From Streptomyces coelicoflavus (GTDB lineage: Bacteria > Actinomycetota > Actinomycetes > Streptomycetales > Streptomycetaceae), in assembly GCF_003112555.1 (NCBI RefSeq), contig NZ_BEWB01000003.1, positions 186,001-250,000 on the forward strand: a stretch of DNA of 64,000 nucleotides. Direction: 5' to 3'. Numbering within the stretch: position 1 is the stretch's first letter; each line of letters begins with the position of its first letter. Shown here one piece after another: positions 9,186 to 19,615 of the stretch. The notes beneath the pieces are model-generated. The model was not told where the DNA came from. It did no database searches and was given only the letters and a program-made list of their open reading frames with translations. The translations under genes were made by a program, and so were the position numbers.

Positions 9186-9204
9186 GCCCTACTATCGGCT
9201 CGCC

Positions 9205-10317
9205 ATGACAGCAGCAGGGAAGCACCAGGTGAGCCGCGCGGAAACCTCACGTCGAGGCAGCCGGCCGGGTCGGGCGGGTATCAGGGACGTGGCCGCCGCC
9301 GCCGGAGTATCCATCACTACCGTCTCCGATGCCCTCAACGGCAAGGGCCGACTCCCGGACGCCACCAGGCGCCACGTGCGCGAGGTCGCCGACCGACTGG
9401 GCTACCGGCCCTCGGCCGCCGCCCGCACGCTGCGCACCGGCAAGTCCGGACTGATCGGCCTGACCGTGACGACGTACGGGGATGAACCTTTCACCTTCAC
9501 CGAGTTCGCGTACTTCGCCGAGATGGCGCGCGCCGCCACGTCCGCCGCGCTCGCCCGCGGATACGCCCTCGTCATCCTCCCGGCGACCTCCCGTCACGAC
9601 GTGTGGTCCAACGTCGCGCTCGACGGCACGGTCGTCATCGATCCCTCCGACCACGATCCGGTCGTCAGCGAACTGGTCCGCCAGGGTCTGCCCGTCGTGT
9701 CCGACGGCCGCCCGGCCGGTTCGCTGCCGGTCACCGCCTGGGTCGACAACGACCACGAGGCGGCCGTACTCGGCATCCTGGACCATCTCGCCGATGCCGG
9801 CGCCCGCAGGATCGGCCTGCTCACCGGCACCACGACCGACACGTACACACACCTGTCGACCACCGCCTACCTGCGCTGGTGCGAGCGCGTCGGCCAGGAT
9901 CCGGTCTACGAGGCCTACCCCGCGCACGACCCGTGCGCCGGCGCGGTCGCCGCGGACCGGCTGCTCGCCCGGCCCGACCGGCCCGACGCCGTCTACGGCC
10001 TGTTCGATCCGAACGGCACCGATCTCCTCGCCGCCGCCCGCCGCTACGGCCTGCGCGTCCCCGAGGACCTGCTGCTGGTCTGCTGCAGCGAGTCCACCGT
10101 GTACGCCAGCACCGAGCCGCCCATCACCACCCTGTCGCTGAAACCCCGCCGCATCGGCACCGCGGTGATCCAGGTCCTCATCGACGCGATCGAGGGGCTG
10201 CACTCCGACCAGCCGGTCGAGCAGGTGATACCGACCGAACTGATCGTGCGTACGTCGTCGCAGCGGCGGCCACCGCGCACGACGGTCAGCCCGCCGCGGT
10301 CGCCGGAGGGCGAGTAG
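9205..10317 (+). CDS. LacI-family transcriptional regulator
   Basis: DNA-binding repressor, about 370 aa. The N-terminal LacI helix-turn-helix and hinge are clear (GIRDVAAAAGVSITTVSDAL, then GYRPSAAARTLRTGKSGLIG), followed by a periplasmic-binding-protein-like effector domain. The effector is not predictable: no sugar gene is adjacent. The frame extends upstream to 9139, but ATG 9205 is chosen because the family N-terminus begins just before the helix-turn-helix. No clear Shine-Dalgarno precedes it; TACTAT at 9190-9195 could also support a leaderless start. It stands alone between a divergent aminotransferase gene and a repeat tract. Confidence 0.88.
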   Translation: MTAAGKHQVSRAETSRRGSRPGRAGIRDVAAAAGVSITTVSDALNGKGRLPDATRRHVREVADRLGYRPSAAARTLRTGKSGLIGLTVTTYGDEPFTFTEFAYFAEMARAATSAALARGYALVILPATSRHDVWSNVALDGTVVIDPSDHDPVVSELVRQGLPVVSDGRPAGSLPVTAWVDNDHEAAVLGILDHLADAGARRIGLLTGTTTDTYTHLSTTAYLRWCERVGQDPVYEAYPAHDPCAGAVAADRLLARPDRPDAVYGLFDPNGTDLLAAARRYGLRVPEDLLLVCCSESTVYASTEPPITTLSLKPRRIGTAVIQVLIDAIEGLHSDQPVEQVIPTELIVRTSSQRRPPRTTVSPPRSPEGE

Positions 10318-10808
10318 GACGCGCCCTCCGTGGGCGGCGCGTCCAGGAGCGGCGTAGCGGCGCACGGTCCTTCGGCGCGTCCGGCCTGAGCGGGACGCGC
10401 CGACCGGACGGGACGACCGGACGCGAACGGACGCGAACGGACGACGTACGACGGTGAACGGACGGCGGAGGACGGCGGAGGACGGCAGGGGACGGCGGAG
10501 GACGGCAGGGGACGGCAGGGGACGGCGACGAGGGCCGAGCGGGGAACGGCGGCGGGGAACGGCGGCGAAACGGGGCGGCGAACGCCACACCCGGCACATC
10601 CGGAACACGACCGTGCCCCGGTTGCGGGCGGGCGAAGCCAGGCCCAATCGGGGCGAAAGCCGCGGTGAACCGGAGTCCTGTCCTGATTCACCACCCCTGG
10701 GTCATCACACAGCGCGATCCGCATTCCTATGATGGGCCCACACACCGCGGGCCGCTGCGACCAGGCAGTCCGAAGCGGTGCAGATGCGGCGCGATGGTGG
10801 AGGGGTCG
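10318..10808. other. Long intergenic region with repeats
   Basis: 491 bp without a convincing gene. The left two thirds is GACGG-rich repeat (see 10421-10530). The last 200 bp is upstream sequence of the phosphatase gene; a hexamer TCCTATGATG-like AT-rich patch near 10725-10735 may be its -10 region. Confidence 0.5.
10421..10530. repeat. 10-bp tandem repeat tract (GACGGCGGAG/GACGGCAGGG)
   Basis: Seven exactly abutting 10-bp units at 10461-10530: GACGGCGGAG twice, GACGGCAGGG, GACGGCGGAG, GACGGCAGGG twice, then a decayed unit. ACGCGAACGG is duplicated at 10421-10440 in the same register, and a 13-bp GGGGAACGGCGGC pair follows near 10540-10565. Purine-rich on the plus strand. Confidence 0.9.
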
Positions 10809-11900
10809 ATGACTCAGGGGGCCGGTCAGGGACCCGAGGTGGAGCGGACGGCGACGGTGCGCGACTTCCGGGTACCCGCGTACGTCCACGAGGCCGCTCC
10901 GTACGCTGCCCCCGGCATGCACACGGGCGAGTCGGCACCGCCCTCCGAGGAGGGGCTCGACGAGGCCCTGCCCGAGGGCTACACGCCCACTCAGCGCGAT
11001 CTGCCCGTCATCCGTCGGGGTGACACGGTCCAGGTGGCGGTCGACCCCGAGCCGGTCGCGGTGCAGCAGCCGGCCACCGGTCAGGGCCCTCTGTTCGTCG
11101 TCGGCGACGTGCACGGCTACCTGGACGAGCTGCTGGCCGCCCTGCGGGAGAAGGGCCTCGTCGACGACGCCGGCCAGTGGTGCGCGGGCACCTCCCGGCT
11201 GTGGTTCCTCGGTGACTTCACCGACCGCGGCCCGGACGGCATCGGCGTCATCGACCTGGTGATGCGGCTGTCCGCGGAAGCCGCCGCGGCCGGTGGCTAC
11301 TGCAAGGCGCTGATGGGCAACCACGAGCTGCTGCTGCTCGGCGCCAAGCGGTTCGGCGACACCCCCGTCAACTCCGGCGCGGGCACCGCCACCTTCCAGG
11401 CCGCCTGGCTGCTGAACGGCGGGCAGAAGACCGACATGGACCGCCTCCAGGACCACCACCTGCAGTGGATGGCCCGCCTCGACGCCATGGAGGAGGTCGA
11501 CGACCACCTCCTGGTCCACTCGGACGCCACCACCTACCTCGACTACGGCCGCTCCATCGAAGAGGTCAACGACACCGTCCGCGAGACGCTCACGCGCAAC
11601 GACGCGGAGGAGGTGTGGGACCTGTTCCGCAAGTTCACCAAGCGCTTCTCCTTCCGCGACGAGGGCGGCGCCGACGCCGTTCGCTCGCTGCTCGACACGT
11701 ACGGCGGCACCCGGATCGTTCACGGCCACAGCCCCATCCCCTACCTGCTGGGCGAAGTCGGCTCCGAGGACGGCGAGGACGACACCCGTACCGTGGTCGA
11801 GGGCCCGCACGTCTACGCGGACGGACTGGCCATCGCGATGGACGGCGGCGTGACCATGGCCGGAAAGCTGCTGGTCCAGCAACTCCCGCTGGGCGTCTGA
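10809..11900 (+). CDS. PPP-type metallophosphoesterase (Ser/Thr phosphatase-like)
   Basis: Cytosolic calcineurin-like phosphoesterase, 363 aa. The metal-binding motifs appear in the PPP order: GDVHGY near residue 98, GDFTDRGPDG near 135, GNHE near 170 and a C-terminal VHGHSP. An approximately 90-residue N-terminal extension has no known domain. ATG 10809 has GGAGG upstream and gives the start MTQGAGQGPE; the frame stays open further upstream without an RBS. The substrate is unknown: PPP members act on phosphoproteins or on nucleotides such as Ap4A. It lies before a membrane protein gene and a convergent TerD-vWA gene. Confidence 0.88.
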   Translation: MTQGAGQGPEVERTATVRDFRVPAYVHEAAPYAAPGMHTGESAPPSEEGLDEALPEGYTPTQRDLPVIRRGDTVQVAVDPEPVAVQQPATGQGPLFVVGDVHGYLDELLAALREKGLVDDAGQWCAGTSRLWFLGDFTDRGPDGIGVIDLVMRLSAEAAAAGGYCKALMGNHELLLLGAKRFGDTPVNSGAGTATFQAAWLLNGGQKTDMDRLQDHHLQWMARLDAMEEVDDHLLVHSDATTYLDYGRSIEEVNDTVRETLTRNDAEEVWDLFRKFTKRFSFRDEGGADAVRSLLDTYGGTRIVHGHSPIPYLLGEVGSEDGEDDTRTVVEGPHVYADGLAIAMDGGVTMAGKLLVQQLPLGV

Positions 11901-11913
11901 CCCTTCAGCGGCC

Positions 11914-11967
11914 GGGGTTTCCGGGATCGCCGTCCGTACCGGGCGGCACCCAATTTCTGGAAACCCC
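11914..11967 (+). terminator. Terminator-like hairpin after the phosphatase gene
   Basis: GGGGTTTCC at 11914-11922 pairs with GGAAACCCC at 11959-11967, with an inner GC-rich stem. Confidence 0.5.
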
Positions 11968-12088
11968 CTGTCACCCTCCACCGTCACCGCTCTACCATCG
12001 GCTTATCCGTAGCAGGCTCCCCTCCGTTTCTGCCCGACGGCTCGTTGGCATGCGAGCCCCAAGCCCTACGGAGCATCGGGGGATGCAC

Positions 12089-12955
12089 ATGAACAGCGTT
12101 CCGCAGTACCTGTCGAACGAGGACCGCCAAGAGTACGAGCGGATCCTCGACGAGGCGCTGCGCTCCGCACCACACCGCCCGGAACTGGCCGCTGTCGGTC
12201 AGCGGCTCAACTCCGAACAACTGCGCACCATGGCACTCAACGCCTCCGCCCTCATCACGGCGGCGGCCACGACCGAGTACCAGCACTACGTGAAGGTCCG
12301 CGACGAACTGCGCCATCCGGCGCCGTCGGACCCGTCGACCGCCACGCGCGAGTCCGGCTCCCAGGAGCAGGGCACGGGCGCGGGAGGACTCGCCGCCACC
12401 ATGGGCGAGATGGCCGAGGCGACCGGAGCGGGGGCCGTCGCCGTCATCGCCGTTCTGGCGCCGGTCCTGGCCGGCACCGCCGCGGCGATCTTCCTCCTGG
12501 TCGGCTACCTCCTGAAGATGCTCGATCCCGGGCAGGCCTTCGCGCAGACCATGCTCACCACGGGGTGGGTGTTCGGCGCCGTCACGGCGGTGGCGATCCT
12601 CGTCGCCGCCGTGGGACTGCTGCTGACCGCGCTGCGCAACGGCCCCTCCGCCGAGTCCGCCTTCTACGCCGCGCGCGACGAGGAGGTGACCCGGGCCAGG
12701 GACGCCTGGCACGAGGCCCTGCTGGAACGCGGCATCGTGCCCTTCCTGCGGGACGCGCTCGGCGACCCGGGCGCGGCGGCGCTGCACCGCACGGGGCCGG
12801 CCGCCCCGAGCAGCAGTCGCATGCCGCACCTCGGCTACGGCCGTCCCGGGTTCAGCAGCCCCGACGGGGGATCCGACGCCGGTTCGCGTCCGAGCTACTC
12901 GAGCCCGGACTACAGCAGCCCGGACTTCGGCGGCCCGGAACACCGGCCCGAGTAG
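12089..12955 (+). CDS. Conserved two-helix membrane protein, function unknown
   Basis: Protein of 288 aa. The N-terminal 90 residues are soluble and helical (starting MNSVPQYLSNEDRQEYERIL). Two membrane segments follow, near residues 115-145 (AVAVIAVLAPVLAGTAAAIF) and 157-180. The C-terminus is a cytoplasmic or surface tail ending in imperfect repeats of YSSPDYSSPD type. ATG 12089 is preferred over the in-frame ATG at 12083 because the GGGGGA box is then 5 nt away. I do not recognise a function. Its position between a phosphatase and a TerD protein may mean a shared stress role, but that is only context. Confidence 0.75.
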   Translation: MNSVPQYLSNEDRQEYERILDEALRSAPHRPELAAVGQRLNSEQLRTMALNASALITAAATTEYQHYVKVRDELRHPAPSDPSTATRESGSQEQGTGAGGLAATMGEMAEATGAGAVAVIAVLAPVLAGTAAAIFLLVGYLLKMLDPGQAFAQTMLTTGWVFGAVTAVAILVAAVGLLLTALRNGPSAESAFYAARDEEVTRARDAWHEALLERGIVPFLRDALGDPGAAALHRTGPAAPSSSRMPHLGYGRPGFSSPDGGSDAGSRPSYSSPDYSSPDFGGPEHRPE

Positions 12956-12965
12956 CCACCGGCAC

Positions 12966-12996
12966 GGGCGGGCAGTGACTCAGAGGATGCCCGCCC
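12966..12996. terminator. Bidirectional hairpin between convergent genes
   Basis: GGGCGGGCA (12966-12974) pairs with TGCCCGCCC (12988-12996). It overlaps the stop codon end of the TerD-vWA gene. Confidence 0.55.
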
Positions 12997-14464
12997 GGCC
13001 GGCGGCGGCGATCCACGACGGGAACTCGGACAGCAGGCGGTCGTACAACTCCGGGTCCGGTACGGTGCCGATGTCGTCGACGGCGAAGAAGCCGACGTTG
13101 TCGACGCGCCGGCCCGGCAGGGTGTCGAAACGCTCCAGCACCCCGTAACCGGCGCGCCCGAGCCCGACGAACTGCCAGAAGACGGGTTCCTCCACGGCCT
13201 CCCGCAGCTCCCGCTCGATCTCGGCGTTGCGGTAGACACCGCCGTCGGAGAAGAACAGCACCAGGGTCGGAACCGGTGCCGGGGTGTCCCGCACGAACGC
13301 GCGGACCTCGGCGATCACCTTCTGCTCCTCGTTCTGGATGCCGACCGCCCGCATGTCGACCTGCTCGGGGTGCAGGCCCTTCTTCCGGCCTCGGCGGAAC
13401 AGGCTGATCTCCCCCACGCGGACATGCAGCCGCAGCCATTCGGGCAGCTCGCCCAGGCGCAGGTCGGGCAGGCGCGCCGGGTTCGAGGCGAAGGTCCATG
13501 CCTGCATCTCCCCGTCGTCGTCCAACTGCGCCGCGACGGCGGCCATCCGCTCCACGACGTCCGCGACGACGCCCTTGGAGTAGAGGGAGGCCATGGATCC
13601 GGAGGCGTCCAGGACGAGGACGACGCGCGCGGTGACCCCGGCCGCCCCGTGCTTGCTCAGGCTCACCGCGACCTGCTCCTTGCGCAGGGACAGCCGCTTG
13701 CGCATGTCCACCGGAAGGTGTTCCTCGCCCTTGGTCAGGCGGGGCCCGGGGGCGGCCGGAGCCGCGCTCGGCGGAACGGGCGGCGGGGAGGGAACTGGCG
13801 GTGACGCTGGCGGCGCGGAGGGAACCGGCGGTGACGCTGGCGCCGCGAGGGGTGCGGACGCCAGGGGAGCCGTGGTGGCCGACGGGCCGGGGGCCGCGGC
13901 GGGAGCCGCCGCCGGGGGAGTGTCGTCCACGGTGATACCGAAGTCCGTGGCCAGCCCCGCGAGTCCGGCGGCGTATCCCTGCCCGACCGCGCGGAACTTC
14001 CACTTGCCCTGGCGCCGGTACAACTCGCCGCCGACCAGAGCGGTCTCCGGCCCGGCCGTGATGTCGAACCGGGCCAGTTCGGTGCCGGTCCCGGTGTCCA
14101 GCAGCCGCAGCGACAGCCCCGGGACCTGGCCGAACGTCCCGCCGTCCGCCGAGGCGCACAGGACGATGCGCTCGACGGCCGGCTCCACCGAACGCAGATC
14201 CACCTCGACGGCATCGCTCGTGCCGCCCGCACCGCCACCGGGGGCGCCCCGCTTGCCCAGGTGCCGCACCGCGCCGGACGTGTGGCGAGGCTGGTTGTAG
14301 AAGACGAAGTCACCGTCGTCCCGCACCCGTCCGTCCGAGGTGAGCAGCAGCGCCGAGGCGTCGACCTCGGGGACGCCCGGCCCTGCGGACCACACGAGTA
14401 CGACGCGTACCGCGGGGGAGTCGACGGCGACGTTGGCACCCTTGCTCAGTGAGGTGGCTGTCAT
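12980..14464 (-). CDS. TerD-domain protein fused to a von Willebrand factor A domain
   Basis: Protein of 494 aa with three parts. Residues 1 to about 165 are a TerD domain of the tellurite/chemical-stress family, starting [14 protein letters not shown] and including [20 protein letters not shown] and [24 protein letters not shown] (split here into two motifs). Residues 165-235 are a Pro/Ala linker. The C-terminal 250 residues are a vWA domain with the metal-ion-dependent adhesion motif DASGSM. TerD domains bind Ca2+ in known cases. The frame is open upstream to 14587; ATG 14464 gives the family N-terminus although GGAGG is very close to it. It converges on the membrane protein gene. The role is unproven; ter proteins are linked to stress and development in Streptomyces. 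Confidence 0.88.
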   Translation of the reverse strand: MTATSLSKGANVAVDSPAVRVVLVWSAGPGVPEVDASALLLTSDGRVRDDGDFVFYNQPRHTSGAVRHLGKRGAPGGGAGGTSDAVEVDLRSVEPAVERIVLCASADGGTFGQVPGLSLRLLDTGTGTELARFDITAGPETALVGGELYRRQGKWKFRAVGQGYAAGLAGLATDFGITVDDTPPAAAPAAAPGPSATTAPLASAPLAAPASPPVPSAPPASPPVPSPPPVPPSAAPAAPGPRLTKGEEHLPVDMRKRLSLRKEQVAVSLSKHGAAGVTARVVLVLDASGSMASLYSKGVVADVVERMAAVAAQLDDDGEMQAWTFASNPARLPDLRLGELPEWLRLHVRVGEISLFRRGRKKGLHPEQVDMRAVGIQNEEQKVIAEVRAFVRDTPAPVPTLVLFFSDGGVYRNAEIERELREAVEEPVFWQFVGLGRAGYGVLERFDTLPGRRVDNVGFFAVDDIGTVPDPELYDRLLSEFPSWIAAAGRAGIL

Positions 14465-14625
14465 GCCTCCAGTCTGCCGAGCAGGACCCCTCGACCGGGA
14501 GAGGACGGGCCCCGCGGCCTGTCCCCACCGGACCTCGGCTCCCGAACCGTGACCGGATACCCCCTGGTCACCGACCACCTGCGACACTGGCGTCGACTTC
14601 GCATCAACGCCGGTCCGGGGGACTC

Positions 14626-15363
14626 ATGCAGGCGCGCACGACACGGCTGACGACAAGAGCCGCGGCAACCTTCATCGGACTGGCCCTGGCGTCGGGGTGT
14701 GCCACGGCTCAGGAGCCGGAGGCCACCGCCGAGGTGTCGCCCACCACCCCTTCGGCCACCACCCCTTCGGCCAGGGCCCGAGCGGAACCTCTGACGACGG
14801 CGCAACTGAAGGACCTGGCCTTCAAGGACGGAGAGGTCCCACAGGCCCACGAGCCCCTCTCGGTACAGGCGCCCCCGCCGGAGGGCAGCGAACGCTCCTT
14901 CCCGCCCATATCCGTACCTGCCTGCCGGCCACTCATCGACGTCCGCAGCGGCGAGGGGTCGTTCGCCCACGTCTTCCAGGTCTTCAACTGGAAGAAGAAC
15001 ATCATGGGCGGCAGCTCCACACTCGCCTCCTATGAGGGGGACGAGGCCGAACAGCGCTTCGCGGCACTCAGGCAGGCCCTCACCACCTGCCGGTCCTACG
15101 AGGGCGAGGGCTACGCCGGGCCGTTCGAGGTGACCGTGCGGACGGAGACGCCGCCACAGGTCGGTGAAGAGGCGTTGGCCTTCCGGGAGATCAGCCCGGT
15201 GGAGTCGGACTCGCTGGGGGACAGCAGCGAGCAGTTCATCGTCGTACGCACAGGGAACACCATCGCCACGTTCTCCGAGCTGAGCGTAGGCGCAGACCTG
15301 TCGTTCCCCACCGAGCTGATCAGTCGGCAGGTGGAACGGCTGAAAGACGCTCAGCAACCCTGA
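14626..15363 (+). CDS. Predicted secreted lipoprotein, function unknown
   Basis: Protein of 245 aa with an Arg-rich N-region, a hydrophobic stretch and the lipobox LALASGC, with Cys25 as the predicted lipid attachment site. A Thr/Ala/Pro-rich linker follows (two PTTPSATTPSA-like copies), then a soluble domain of about 180 residues with two further Cys that could pair. It resembles the many actinobacterial lipoproteins of unknown role. ATG 14626 has GGGGGA nearby. The gene is divergent from the TerD-vWA gene and convergent with thiC. Confidence 0.8.
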   Translation: MQARTTRLTTRAAATFIGLALASGCATAQEPEATAEVSPTTPSATTPSARARAEPLTTAQLKDLAFKDGEVPQAHEPLSVQAPPPEGSERSFPPISVPACRPLIDVRSGEGSFAHVFQVFNWKKNIMGGSSTLASYEGDEAEQRFAALRQALTTCRSYEGEGYAGPFEVTVRTETPPQVGEEALAFREISPVESDSLGDSSEQFIVVRTGNTIATFSELSVGADLSFPTELISRQVERLKDAQQP

Positions 15364-15375
15364 TCACGGGCGCAG

Positions 15376-15411
15376 CGGCCGGCCGACGTTCCGGGAGACA
15401 TCGGCCGGCCG
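15376..15411. terminator. Bidirectional terminator between lipoprotein gene and thiC
   Basis: CGGCCGGCCGA pairs perfectly with TCGGCCGGCCG across a 14-nt loop, in the 59-bp gap between two convergent genes. Confidence 0.75.
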
Positions 15412-15422
15412 TGTCCGCCGGG

Positions 15423-17420
<1,998 letters not shown>

Positions 17421-17436
17421 GTACAAAGGTGCCTCC

Positions 17437-17464
17437 ACGCTAGCGCCCATTCGGGCGCGGTGAA
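17437..17464 (-). promoter_or_regulatory. Predicted thiC promoter
   Basis: On the minus strand TTCACC, 16-bp spacer, TAGCGT. Transcription would begin around 17430, just upstream of the riboswitch. Confidence 0.5.
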
Positions 17465-17499
17465 CAGAGGGCCCCCCTCGTTCTTGCGATGATCGGGCG

Positions 17500-19029
17500 G
17501 TGACCACACCGCAGCCCCCGTCTTTTCCACCGCACCGGCCCCGCCGCGGACCGAACGCCGAAGAGGGCGACGGTCGTACGACCGGCCATGTCCCCGTCGT
17601 CACTCACGGCGCGAGCGAGGGCAGACCCGGGGCTGGTCACGGCCACGCCGGGAGCCACGACAGCGGTGCGGAGGGCGGGCACGGCGGTGCGGAGGGCGGC
17701 GGACACGGTTCAGGCGGCGGGGCGGGCGGCGGACACGGGCACTCGCACGGTCACGGACCCGCGGCACCCGTCTCCCGGCACCTGCGGAAGGTCATCGCGG
17801 CGGTCCTGATTCCTTTCGCCGCGGCCGTGCTGGTCGGGCTCGCGGTGCTGTGGCCGGGCGGTGCGCCGTCCCACGAGCGCACCGGCGTCGGCTTCGACCG
17901 GCAGACACAGCAGGCCACCGTCACCAAGGTGGTCGAGCTGAGCTGCCAGGCGGTCAACGGCTCGGGCGCCACCCCTACCGGCGACACGTCCACCGCCGAG
18001 GGTTCCTCCGCGGTGCAGCAGGCGAAGGGCGAGTGCAAGCGGGCCACCATCCGCGTCGACACGGGCGACGACAAGGGCCGTACCTTCGACGAGATCGTGC
18101 AGCCGGACCAGTCCCGGCAGTTGCACGAGGGGCAGAAGGTGGTGGTCGCCTACGAACCCTCCGCGCCCGAGGACCTTCAGTACTCGGTGACCGACATCAA
18201 CCGCCGGCTCCCCCTGGCGCTGCTCGCCGGCATCTTCGCCCTCGCCGTCGTGGTCGTCGGGCGACTGCGCGGCCTCATGGCGTTGATCTCGCTGGCCCTC
18301 AGCTTCCTGCTGCTGAACTTCTTCATCCTGCCCGCGATCCTGCAGGGTTCGAACCCACTGGTCGTGGCCGTGGTCGGATCCAGCGCCATCATGCTGATCG
18401 CCCTGTACCTGTGCCATGGACTGTCCGCCCGAACCTCCGTGGCAGTGCTCGGAACGTTGATCTCGTTGTTGCTGATCGGCGTGCTGGGGTCGCTGTTCAT
18501 CGGCTGGGCCGCGCTCACCGGCAACACGGACGACAACACGGGTCTCATCCACGGCCTGTATCCGTCCATCGACATGAGCGGTCTGCTGCTCGCCGGGGTC
18601 ATCATCGGTTCGCTCGGTGTCCTCGACGACGTCACCGTCACCCAGACGTCGGCGGTCTGGGAACTGCACGAGGCCAACCCGACGATGGGCTGGCGCGGCC
18701 TGTACCGCGCGGGCATCCGCATCGGCCGCGACCACATCGCCTCGGTCGTGAACACCCTGGTGCTCGCCTACGCGGGCGCCGCGCTGCCCCTGCTGCTGCT
18801 GTTCTCGATCGCGCAGAGCGGGGTGGGGACGGTCGCCAACAGCGAACTGGTCGCTGAGGAGATCGTGCGTACGCTGGTCGGCTCGATCGGCCTGGTGGCC
18901 TCCGTGCCGGTCACCACGGCGCTCGCCGCCCTGGTCGTGTCGGCGGACCGGCCGGCCCGGGCCGCAGGGGCGGCAGCCGCCGCGGGGGCGCCCGCACGGG
19001 GCGGGCGGGGACGTCGCCGTAAGCGCTGA
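17500..19029 (+). CDS. YibE/F-family membrane protein with His-rich N-terminus
   Basis: Polytopic membrane protein of 509 aa. Residues 30-95 form a Gly/His-rich low-complexity stretch ending GGGHGHSHGHGP, which looks able to bind metal. A first membrane helix lies near 100-122. An extracytoplasmic region with two Cys follows to about 235. Then come six to seven helices typical of the YibE/F family (GVLDDVTVTQTSAVWELHEA motif). The family's function is not established; transport has been suggested. The GTG start at 17500 has no clear Shine-Dalgarno and is 253 bp from the divergent thiC start. It converges with ssgA. Confidence 0.88.
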   Translation: MTTPQPPSFPPHRPRRGPNAEEGDGRTTGHVPVVTHGASEGRPGAGHGHAGSHDSGAEGGHGGAEGGGHGSGGGAGGGHGHSHGHGPAAPVSRHLRKVIAAVLIPFAAAVLVGLAVLWPGGAPSHERTGVGFDRQTQQATVTKVVELSCQAVNGSGATPTGDTSTAEGSSAVQQAKGECKRATIRVDTGDDKGRTFDEIVQPDQSRQLHEGQKVVVAYEPSAPEDLQYSVTDINRRLPLALLAGIFALAVVVVGRLRGLMALISLALSFLLLNFFILPAILQGSNPLVVAVVGSSAIMLIALYLCHGLSARTSVAVLGTLISLLLIGVLGSLFIGWAALTGNTDDNTGLIHGLYPSIDMSGLLLAGVIIGSLGVLDDVTVTQTSAVWELHEANPTMGWRGLYRAGIRIGRDHIASVVNTLVLAYAGAALPLLLLFSIAQSGVGTVANSELVAEEIVRTLVGSIGLVASVPVTTALAALVVSADRPARAAGAAAAAGAPARGGRGRRRKR

Positions 19030-19077
19030 CGCGCGGGGCGAAGCGTTACGGCAGCGCCGCAGGCATGCCGGAACGGT

Positions 19078-19485
19078 TCAGCCCGCGCTCTGTTCCTCCG
19101 CCAGGATGCGGTCCAGGGCTTCGTCGAGGTGACTGTCGAAGTCGGCGAGCGCACCCTCCTGGCCGAGGGGCACCAGCTTGTCGGTGCGGTCGAGAAAGGC
19201 CACGAGGGGCGCGGCCGAGGAACGGAACAGTGCCTGATCGCTGCCGACCTGAAGACGGATCAGCACCTCGGCCAGCGGCTCGGGATCGACCGGCGCGATG
19301 CGCACGTCGCCGTCGCCGCACGGCCGGCCCACTCCGTCGACCAGCAACTCCCGGCCGAAGGCCCAGGTCACCGGAGCGTCTCCAGGCAGGTGGAAGGTCA
19401 GTCGTACGGCGTAGGGATCACGGGTCTCGTACCGCAGCTCCACCGGGATGCGGAACGAGAGCTCCTCGGACACGAGAAAGCTCAT
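19078..19485 (-). CDS. ssgA: Sporulation/cell division activator SsgA
   Basis: SsgA-like protein (SALP) of 135 aa, specific to morphologically complex actinomycetes. It controls the sites of sporulation septation by localising SsgB and then FtsZ; it is cytosolic and associated with septa. The family N-terminus MSFLVSEELSFRIPVELRYE and the motif VTWAFGRELLVDGV are clear, and it ends ILAEEQSAG as in known SsgA proteins. Of two adjacent ATGs, the second (19485) has GAGG 5 nt upstream and matches the known start. It lies directly downstream of ssgR, its IclR-type activator, after a 130-bp promoter region. Confidence 0.96.
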   Translation of the reverse strand: MSFLVSEELSFRIPVELRYETRDPYAVRLTFHLPGDAPVTWAFGRELLVDGVGRPCGDGDVRIAPVDPEPLAEVLIRLQVGSDQALFRSSAAPLVAFLDRTDKLVPLGQEGALADFDSHLDEALDRILAEEQSAG

Positions 19486-19615
19486 CATGACCTCTGCCTG
19501 TACGGACTCGCCCATTCGCCTACCCCGTCATTCGCCGTCGACTGTCCGGGAATCAAACCTCTAACACTGGTGGCATCTTGCTCAACGTACACACCAGATC
19601 ACAAGGAGTGAGTTT

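Larger units (their letters stand above)
8784..9204. other. Intergenic region between hisC-like and lacI-like genes
   Basis: Divergent 421-bp gap. It holds a promoter for the rightward gene (9097-9125) and a possible 20-codon reading frame (9123-9185). The remainder has no frame with convincing codon use and no RNA signature I recognise. Confidence 0.5.

Noticed and set aside
10421..10530. CRISPR array
   Set aside because: The units are 10 bp and abut directly with no spacers; there are no cas genes.
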